A DNA stretch of 64,000 nucleotides from positions 4,882,473 to 4,946,472 of the forward strand of contig OY811979.1 in NCBI GenBank assembly GCA_963681505.1, read 5' to 3'. Shown here one piece after another: positions 56,361-64,000 of the stretch. Under the pieces are notes generated by a model that did no database searches, was not told the origin of the DNA, and saw only the letters and a program-made list of their open reading frames with translations. The stretch is from Eunapius fragilis. Its lineage: Eukaryota; Porifera; Demospongiae; Spongillida; Spongillidae. Position 1 is the stretch's first letter, and each line of letters opens with the position of its first letter. The translations under genes were made by a program, and so were the position numbers.

Positions 56361-57988
56361 TCGTATCGAGAATGTTTTTATTTAAGCACCCTGTAGTTAA
56401 ATTGTATTAGATAAATCTGTGATAAGCTAAGAAGCAATATTGTATTGCGATTCCACTGGAGAGCTATCCATTGTCAGAGACGAGCGGTTCGGGGGTCTGG
56501 AGCATGCAATTCGGGTTTAGCGAAAATTGCGCGAACTGTGAAAGAGAAATTGCGTACGTCAGTAATAAAAGACCACTTGCCTATCACCATTGATGAACTT
56601 GTTGTCAAACAAAATAATATGCCTATAAACACCTTTTATTTAGGTCACAAATTGCTATTTCACGGATGCCGACGTCTTAACTTCGGCAGCCTACTTCATA
56701 GTATAGCAATACAACTTGATTGTAGGATATCCCAAACATGGGAACCAACTCTGCACTCAATCAGGTCTGTTCCAACGGTCTCAGAATCTAATTAATTGCT
56801 TCTCCTGATTTTTTGTTTTTGATAACGCACCCAAAATAATTGCCCTTTTGGGTCCGAAATTACGGAGACGCTCTGTTAAGTACTTTTAATGTGGATGCAT
56901 ATAACGTTATTCAAACGAGAGCTCGTTTAATTATTCATAAGTAGGTGTGGCAAATAGGAGGCGCACGTGATCGCTTATTATGTTTTTGACTTTGAACTGA
57001 TCTTGTTACAGGGGCGAATACATCAATAATAATCCAAAAGTTTTGCTTTTCAACGCTTTGGGATCAGAAAGTATAACACTCCCATGAGGGGTATACCCCC
57101 ACCCACTTTACCTTTACATGTAAAGAAAACTGAACGTAAACTTTGCGTAAAGCATGCCAACAGTAATGATCATTGCACGCTATTACTAAGTATGCTGAAA
57201 TGAAAGCTGTTATGAAGCTAAGTACGAACACATAAATCAGCACATGATGCGTCATAGACTACTATGCAAACTTATTAGTGAAAACACAATCCTACTGAAG
57301 TGGCCTTGTGATACCCAGTAGCCACTTAGTGAACAAAGGCAAAGAAGGAGTGGCAGGTTGCAATAAGCAACGTCCTGGTTAAATACAATTAGTTCTGTGG
57401 GGACAGGGCGCAGATCAATCAGCATGCAGAGAAATTGCTACACATGGCTAATGCTGAGGTTAAGAAGAAACTTTTGGGAGTATTTGCAGGTTGGGATGGT
57501 TCAGGACTTGCATGCCATAAAGAAAGTCGCACTGGAATGATGATAATATCAACGAGCCTTAATTACCACTGTATGCAATCATGAAAGTGTTGTGTAAAGT
57601 ATTCCCAATAAAAAATAAAATGATTAAGAAATGAGAGACACACCTTTTCTTGCGATGAGAAATATATGATCCTCATTCCTAAATGTGTGGGCGTCCTCCC
57701 GGGGGTACATTTGTCTGCCACGGTGTACAGAAAATAAAATTATTCACGTTCAGCCAGTTAACATCCCTTTTACACCTGATAGTGCATAGCTTGGCCCGAA
57801 ATTGCCGAACTCTAATTCTGATCCCAAGTCAGAATTTTCGAAGTGAAGGTATTCGATTGAGGTACATGTGTTTACTGTAAACTGCATTTCTGGCTTTGAT
57901 GCTCTGACTTGGGACCAGAGAAAAAATTTCCACACCATCCTTTTATTAAGAATCACTTAAATTTGGCTTCTTTTACCTTGCACTGTAG
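56361..57988. other. Gene-poor spacer upstream of the Ig receptor
   Basis: A 116-codon open frame at 56445-56795 (+) has no recognisable domain. 5' exons of the receptor (signal peptide) should lie here or further left, but none was identified with confidence. Confidence 0.35.
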
Positions 57989-60545
57989 GTTACGAAGTCT
58001 CTGTCAACATCCTGACAAGTGGACCAATCACAACACGGTCTCCTGTGTCACTTACCTGTACAGTTGATCCAGTCCCTCCTGGTCCAGTGTCCTACCAGTG
58101 GTCCACTGCTATCCCAGGGGCCTTCATGTCCTCACAAGGACCTAATGCTACTGTGCACATAGGATATGCCCACCCAAAGCAGGGTCTGTACTTCTGTCAT
58201 GTGCTCTCCAACAGAAGTGAGGTGGCTGTTGGCTATACTGTGATCAGGCCACAATGTATGAAGCTACTAGCATATCATTATTAAGTATTTAATGGTTATC
58301 ATTACATGTAGGGTTTCTCATTCCTATTGGTCCAACCAAGGTCACCTATCACTATGGAGACACCATAGTCCTGGGAGTAAACATATTTTCACTCTATCCA
58401 GATCCAGCTTCCTACATCCAGTCCCTCCAGTGGTACAGAGATGGTAACCCAGTACCTGTGAACAGCTCCTCTGACATGAGGGTGTACAGTGACAGCATGG
58501 GGACCAGGCTGACCATCCAGAGAGCAGGGAGCTCAGATGAGGGAGAGTACACCGTCAAGATACAGACCATATATGGTGTTAATAACAGTAATTGGTGCCA
58601 TAAAAGCCTGCTGTCTCTGATGGATGTATCCATTGCTGCGCACTCACCTGTGACGTTCACTGTATCATCCTCATCATTTGAGGGTAAGGTATAGAGATGT
58701 AACATTTTACTTCAATGACTTGTTCCTGTTTTTGTAGCTGGTTTAAGCAAGGCTTCAGCTGATGATAACATAAATGTTCTCACAGTAATGAACAGTTCCA
58801 ACATATATGTGAAGGAAGTGTTCAATGTTACACAGGTTGAACTCATACAGCAGAGCAACTGTTTCTGTTTTAATTGCGACATTTCAGTCCAATCTAAGCT
58901 TTACTTCAATGGTTACCAGATCTCTGACAGCCGAGTGAACTACACCATTCAGTCTGGAACTATAGTACTCAATATTTCAAATGCCACATCCAAAGACTTT
59001 GGAGTGTATGAAGGAATCTTCACTGCCTGTGCAGTTTACTGTGCTCCATTTTATTTCAATACATTTTTTAGTTTTTCTTTACCTCCTTATGATCTTTTAA
59101 AAATTGGGGGAACCTTCAGAGTTCAGATCTATGGTATGAGTAACAATGATGTCACTGCATGCTTTGTGTTTAATCTATTTCCTTACCAGCTCCACCCACA
59201 GTTTCCATAGTTACTTCACCTGCAGGCATTGGTCGTCACCCTACCTATATCAGTATTACCTGTATGGCACTAAATGGATCTCCTGATGTCCACAACATCA
59301 CCCTGATGAAGAGTGGGTCAGTGATAGCTAGTACTGTTGGAGGGAACACTCTGACACACACAGTCCCAGTGACATGGAATGGTCTGGGTCAGTATGTGTG
59401 TGAGGTGGAAAGCCTCTACTCCACACAGCAGAAGTCACTGGTACTCAGGGAATCAGGTATGCAAAGCACAGTACACATGTAAGGGCTGACATGATCAGGC
59501 AGAATATTTTTACTAGAAATGAATGTAGGTACCAACCTAACTAGACAACACAACAATTTTCATTTATCTTTTCAGTGAACAGTTTTAACAGATTAGTTTA
59601 TTATGTAGCACAATTACGTCACATAATGCTGAGATTAATTTTATGAGAGAAATTTTTATCTATTAGACTGGGCTAAGATGTATTTCACATATTCCCCCAC
59701 ATGCAGCAATGTTAAGGCTACAACTGACCTCTACTGACATTCTGACTGGCCTGTGTACAAATGTGGTAGGTACCATCATACCATCTATAGACATCCATAG
59801 ACCTTCAATTGTATTCATCACTATTGTAGCCAACCTATGTGCAGAATATAACCACTCAGCTGAGAGGTCTTACAGAGACCTTGTGTTCCTGCTCATTGGA
59901 CAATGATACATTCATACAGGCTAATGTGACCTGCCCCTCCAATAATGAACCATGGACTGCAGGGGTCATTACTGTTCTGGTCCAGTATGCATCTGATGAC
60001 GGCTTGGTGACTGCTAGTGACCTTGTGGGTATGATTCAGAGCTGGCTGCTTGACTCATCCTGTGGTTGTATTGCCATTGGAGGCTCCACCCTCCAGCTAA
60101 GCAGAGGGTGTTGCATAAATGGCACCAGTTCCCAGGTGCACAGTGGTGCAGGTTTAAATACCTCTTACCTCCCAAAGGAAGGACTATCATCAGCTCACAT
60201 TGCAGCTGGAACCATAGTAGGGTTTGTGGGAGGAGTCCTTCTTACCATAGGAGCATGTGTCATTATCAGGTAAGGCTGAATACACATGTATTCCACAGCC
60301 TGAGATAAGGTTGGGGGTGGAGTCAGGGGCGGAGTTATAGGTGGAGTTAAGGGGTGGAGTCAGGTTTGGGGCCAGGAGTCTGCTTGATTCATGTATGGAG
60401 ATATTACTTTTCCTCCTAAAGTATTGCTTGGAGGAATGGGACATCATCTGGTACATATCAAACAAACCCCGTGGATGATGCTGGTGGTAATACAGAAGTC
60501 AAGGACATGGCTCCAGAGTTTGAAATGAAAGAAAATTCAGCATAA
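57989..60545 (+). CDS. Type I membrane receptor with Ig-like domains, 5' incomplete
   Basis: Exons: 57989-58255, 58312-58683, 58738-59133, 59190-59456, 59707-59765, 59830-60269 and 60422-60545, all with GT-AG borders. Exons 1 to 4 each encode one Ig-like region: SVNILTSGPITTRSPVSLTC to GLYFCHV, TKVTYHYGDTIVLGVN to DEGEYTVKI, a third with FGVYEGIFTAC, and YISITCMALNG to GQYVCEVES. Exon 6 has a Cys-rich, SEA-like juxtamembrane segment (ITTQLRGLTETLCSCSL, ITVLVQYASDDGLVTASDL) and a transmembrane helix (IVGFVGGVLLTIGACVII). The last exon gives a cytoplasmic tail of about 40 residues, acidic and polar with YQTNPVDDAG. Many NxS/T sites suit a glycosylated surface protein. Ligand and function are unknown. 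The signal-peptide exon was not found. Confidence 0.8.
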
Positions 60546-61924
60546 CAAACTGTCAGATATGGACAGTGATTTTGCAGCTGGCTAGATGTGTGAACATACA
60601 CGTAGTGATAAATAGGTGTACGTTGCTATTGTATGCATAGCCCTTCCCCCCCCCCCCCCCCATCAATGTTGCGTAGCTAATATCGTAATGATGTGGGCCT
60701 GGGGACCAAACAGCAATGAACACATGGCCCGCAAAAAAAAAAGTGAGATGACTTTGCCATTCGGAGAGTCTAACGGGTTTTGTACTAAACCGTTACAACA
60801 TTTTTGGTCAGCTTGGTCCGAACCGATCTACGTTTGTGTGGAAGGTTTTGTAAGCGAAGGGATCTGGCGAGGCAAGCTGAACTTGACTGGTGTGTGAAGG
60901 GCACCGCGTATGCGCTCCGTAATCGTCGTCTTTCTCTCAGGACCAAGGTGGCCGATTCGGGGTTAGTCGAGGGTAAAGCGTACATGATTGGGGAAATAAT
61001 AATAGTAAATAGTATTGAAAGGAAAATACCACACAATATACACACATCGTACAGCTGCAGTACCTCGTGAGGTCCCCCTTGCTGTTCGTGGTGTCCCTCC
61101 TGGTAAGAATGACAATTACACATCCGACACATCTGTCACTTCACCACTTCACTTTTTAGCTAATATCACACCAAGCAACATTATTCCGAGGGGGAGAAGG
61201 AAGCAGCAGCCTAACTCATATGTAGAGAAAAGTAGTTGATCTAAACTGAGAAGATAGGGCAGAGGTATTATATGTTGAGAAATGCAGGCTTCCCCGAATA
61301 TATATTAACAAAAATGAATTGTTGATGCATGGGAAGCGCAAGCTTCAGTGAGGGTTTCAAAACTACGAGTAAGTACTGATATAGTATTTGTGATTATAAA
61401 TACAGAATGAAAGTAGTACACAGATAAGATCAAATGCATCTACAGGGGGGGGGGGGGGGCGATAAATACAGAAACGGTTCCGAATCGGGACATTTTGAGG
61501 CCGGTGAGAAATGGTGAGTTAGTTTTAATCAGTCATGACATATACAATTCACGTCTTCGGCTTTTAAAATTGCGTAAAATAGTACTTTTCACTGTAATAT
61601 ACTTTGATACAGAACATCGGTCAGCAAAATTTACTTCCTTTAGATACAAGTAGTATCACGTACATTTCAAACCAGTTACCTAGTTGGTAGTAATGTTTTT
61701 TTTTCTCCTTCGTTTAATCAGGGACATAATGCAAGCTAAGCACGGAAGCTGGCGCAAATGTAACTTGTTTGAGAGTTTTGTTTCGCGGCCGTTAATCCAC
61801 GTGTTCCGCATATATTTCGGCGGGAATATCTTTTTATTTATTTGCCAAGTTTAATGTATACTGTTGGCGTATATAGTTAGTAGGTCTAGTAATTAAATTT
61901 TACCTTGAATCTTTACATCTCCAG
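60546..61924. other. Intergenic, repeat-containing
   Basis: Contains a C run at about 60646-60660 and a partial dispersed repeat at about 61060-61140 (GACAATTACACATCCGACAC). A poly-G tract of about 17 lies at 61445-61461, followed by AACGGTTCCGAATCGGG. No gene was recognised. Confidence 0.45.
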
Positions 61925-62473
61925 GTCTTCGTTTTTATATTGACGGCTATGTACATAGTCAATGGTACGTTATTTAATGTGTGTGTATGTTATTTACACT
62001 AGCCTACATTTTGCTTGCAACTCTGATTAGTTTACCGTACATTTTTTATGTTTACACTTCCCCAGTCTATGCCCAGAGCCTCACGTGTCAGATTAATGGA
62101 GGTGTGGTCTCATGTCCTCCTGTAGCCTGTCCTGGGGCCCAGGTGGTGGTGACCTTTACATCAACTGTCCAGAATTTTGTTGGTTATAATCTATGGGTAC
62201 TGCCCACTGGAACATGTGGTGGTTCTACTCCACCAGATAGCATTATACTAGCCCAGGGTGTAGGGGTTTGTAAAGGCACAACCTCAACATGTGGGCCCTA
62301 CACAGCTACTAATGCTGACCCTGGCAATACATCCATTCCATGTCTGACAAGTAACTTGACAGTGACAGCCACCAGCAGTATGCTATCATCAGTGATCCAG
62401 GTTGGGACTCGATCCCTGGTGGCTGGTCAGAGTGCCATTTTGAATACCACTCAAATAACAGTCCTATACACAG
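61925..62473 (+). CDS. Second receptor-like gene, first exons
   Basis: An exon at 61925-61964 encodes a hydrophobic VFVFILTAMYIVN, and its GTACGT donor joins in frame to the exon at 62066-62473 (YAQSLTCQINGGVVSCPPVA). This forms a credible signal peptide with cleavage near VYA-QS. The extracellular part is Cys- and Thr-rich with NTS and NLT glycosylation sites, and ends TQITVLYT at a GTACAT donor. Composition and placement after the Ig receptor suggest a tandem family member, or the N-terminal domain type of that family. The initiator ATG exon and later exons were not found. Confidence 0.55.
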
Positions 62474-62883
62474 GTACATTTTTGAGATACACTAATGCTA
62501 TGTACTTGTGGTTGTGTAGGTGTATTTATAAATACCTGAAATCACATGATTGACATTTTATAATAGTCCCAATTGTAACAACAGACTCCTTTTCTGATGT
62601 GAAGATTTCATCTGCATGTATGCTGTCAAAGTCCATTTGAATATATTAAATTTTGTCATACTGTCTGTAATATCTTATTTACAATACCAAAGCCTATTTT
62701 TAAAAATCTTGCAGAAGATATTTTTCCATCCCCCATGACATGATAGTCCATTCCATAAGTGACCATGGTCCCACAGACATAGTACATTTATAATTGTGCA
62801 CTAATGCTTATATTCATCACTTCAAGAATGTCTGTTCTCTGCTCTCTGAATAGAAGCCTCTCCCCCTCCCCAAGACCTAGAGG

Positions 62884-63100
62884 ATGGTATGGAACTGTCC
62901 CCCGATGCCAGGGCCCCAGGACAGGCAACTCTGCTGCCTGTCCATGTGTCACTCTCTCTTTCCGTAGGACTTGGTACGACGTCCAGAGGTTCTCATGCTG
63001 GCTTGGCCCCCTTAGCTTGACCCCCCTCCCCCCCCTGTTCGTGGTGTCCCTGCTGGTAAGAATGACAATTACACATCCGACACATCTGTCACCTCACTAC
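62884..63100. repeat. Dispersed repeat copy (62.9 kb)
   Basis: Matches 50695-50910 over about 200 bp, including GGTATGGAACTGTCCCCCGA, GGCAACTCTGCTGCCTGTCC and GACAATTACACATCCGACAC. On the minus strand this end reads CRMCNCHSYQQGHHEQ, and the 61.1-kb partial copy reads CRMCNCHSYQEGHHEQQ. Confidence 0.85.
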
Positions 63101-63525
63101 TTAAATCACACCAAGCAATATTAATAATGTAATGTACTTTCCGTAGGACCCTTAGCTCCACTCCCCCCCCTCCCCCCTGTTCATGGTCCTTTGTTTCCAT
63201 TTTAAATTGTACCCTTGATCAAAATTACTGCATTAGATGCCCCAAACACAATAAGTGCTGCCCACATTCATATGCCATTCTAGAGAGAAAAACCCAGGCT
63301 CACTGACTCTAACACTTCAAAACATGCATGACTAAACAAAGACATCTATTAGACTCCAGGTTAAACATCTGTCACTTCACCACTTCACTTTTTAAGCAAA
63401 ACTCACACCAAACAACATTATTGAAGGAGGGAGAAAAAGGCCGGCTATTAAAACATATGGAGAGAAAAGTAGGTTAAAAATATGTTTGCACTGATACGAT
63501 GAAAATCACCATTACTTCTCTTTAG

Positions 63526-63680
63526 GGCCATACAACAAAAGGCAGGCGGTGGAAGCCATAGATGTGGTGGTAACCACCCAGAAAGTTGAGCAGCAGGACC
63601 ATCCAAGGGTAAAAGGGCGTGTCCCTAAGACTGCAGCTGCAAAGAAAACTTCAAAAGCTGGGAAAGGGAAAGGAAGCTGA
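63526..63680 (+). CDS. 3' terminal exon of an unrecognised basic protein
   Basis: After a TTCTCTTTAG acceptor the frame reads PYNKRQAVEAIDVVVTTQKV, then RVKGRVPKTAAAKKTSKAGK and KGS, and stops at TGA 63680. The Lys/Ala-rich tail resembles nuclear or ribosome-associated tails in composition only. The gene's other exons were not found. A link with the receptor-like exons at 61.9-62.5 kb is possible but not supported. Confidence 0.35.
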
Positions 63681-63715
63681 GACACATTGTTCTTGAGTGC
63701 TTTGAAGTTGCGATG

Positions 63716-63830
63716 TGAGTATACTGTCTTGCGACGGTAATGATCGATCTGTTGCGACGGGAATAAAATGCGACAGGAATAAAGTAATGCGACGGGAATA
63801 AAGTTATGCGACGGAAATTATCCACATTAA
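63716..63830 (-). repeat. CCCGTCGCAA repeat block 3
   Basis: Five to six minus-oriented units (TGCGACGGGAATAAA) like those at 50.3 and 51.0 kb. They follow the terminal exon directly. Confidence 0.8.
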
Positions 63831-64000
63831 TTTTTATCTTTGAATTTTTATTCTCAACAATAAGATACATGTTACATAATAAATATGAGTCAAAAGTCCA
63901 AGTGGAACTCCCCTTCCTTTTATGCAGCTCTAGCTGTCAGCAGGGCATGCACGGATAACCCCTTGTGGGTGACCTCTGCATGGGGTAACCCCTTTCCTTT
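63831..64000. other. Window end
   Basis: AT-rich sequence followed by GGGTAACCCC-like motifs, with GATAACCCCTTGTG and GGGTAACCCCTTTCC about 35 bp apart. No gene is seen. Confidence 0.35.

Noticed and set aside
56445-56795. 116-codon plus ORF
   Set aside because: No domain, no splice context and no repeat homology; left as unsupported.

Overview
The window is eukaryotic, from an invertebrate animal and most likely a sponge, although the sequence does not prove the phylum. Genes are split by short GT-AG introns (about 45 to 500 bp). The recognisable genes are metazoan: a Sp-family zinc-finger factor, an axonemal dynein heavy chain relic, a receptor-regulated Smad, a COP1 ubiquitin ligase and tandem immunoglobulin-domain receptors. 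The rest is dense in satellites, foldback elements and broken transposons, as in highly repetitive marine invertebrate genomes.

Layout. 1-6546 is a minisatellite with a 61-bp unit, containing a 14-unit higher-order repeat and three copies of one ~165-bp insert. 7148-8703 (+) is a two-exon Sp-type transcription factor with a CRE and TATA-like promoter. 9500-12580 (+) is an unprocessed, broken dynein heavy chain copy, cut off in AAA1 where a truncated BEL/Pao retroelement begins (about 12650-14758). 14.9-21.6 kb holds an unrecognised minus-strand exon, a RAG1-N-terminal-like gene (minus, about 17181-18310), a LINE tail and a hAT-like MITE. 22144-23403 (+) is an intact multi-exon CACTA-like gene. 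24514-28286 (minus) is an 18-exon COP1 gene (RING, coiled coil, WD40) with a MITE in intron 1.

The two 3'-terminal exons of an unknown minus-strand gene (29018-29330) abut an 11.25-kb satellite with an 18-bp unit (29320-40580). Because 18 is a multiple of three, five of its six frames are open, which produces 'proteins' of up to about 2050 residues that are artefacts of the period. 40.6-44.2 kb is a scrap-heap of LINE (YLDD reverse transcriptase), Ty3/gypsy and minisatellite pieces. 44383-47781 (minus) is a three-exon R-Smad with a very short linker, next to a 575-bp (TGGG)n/(GGAT)n block.

49-57 kb is mostly repeats: a near-perfect ~105-bp-arm palindrome, families with a CCCGTCGCAA core, several MITEs and small hairpins. 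57989-60545 (+) is a type I membrane receptor with four Ig-like regions, and 61925-62473 holds the first exons of a second receptor-like gene.

The host genes do not form an operon or pathway. COP1, Smad, Sp and the Ig receptors are independent regulatory or surface genes separated by repeats. The most unusual material is the two satellite arrays with higher-order structure, the compact Smad, the RAG1-N-terminal-like gene and the dynein-retroelement junction. No tRNA, rRNA or CRISPR was seen.
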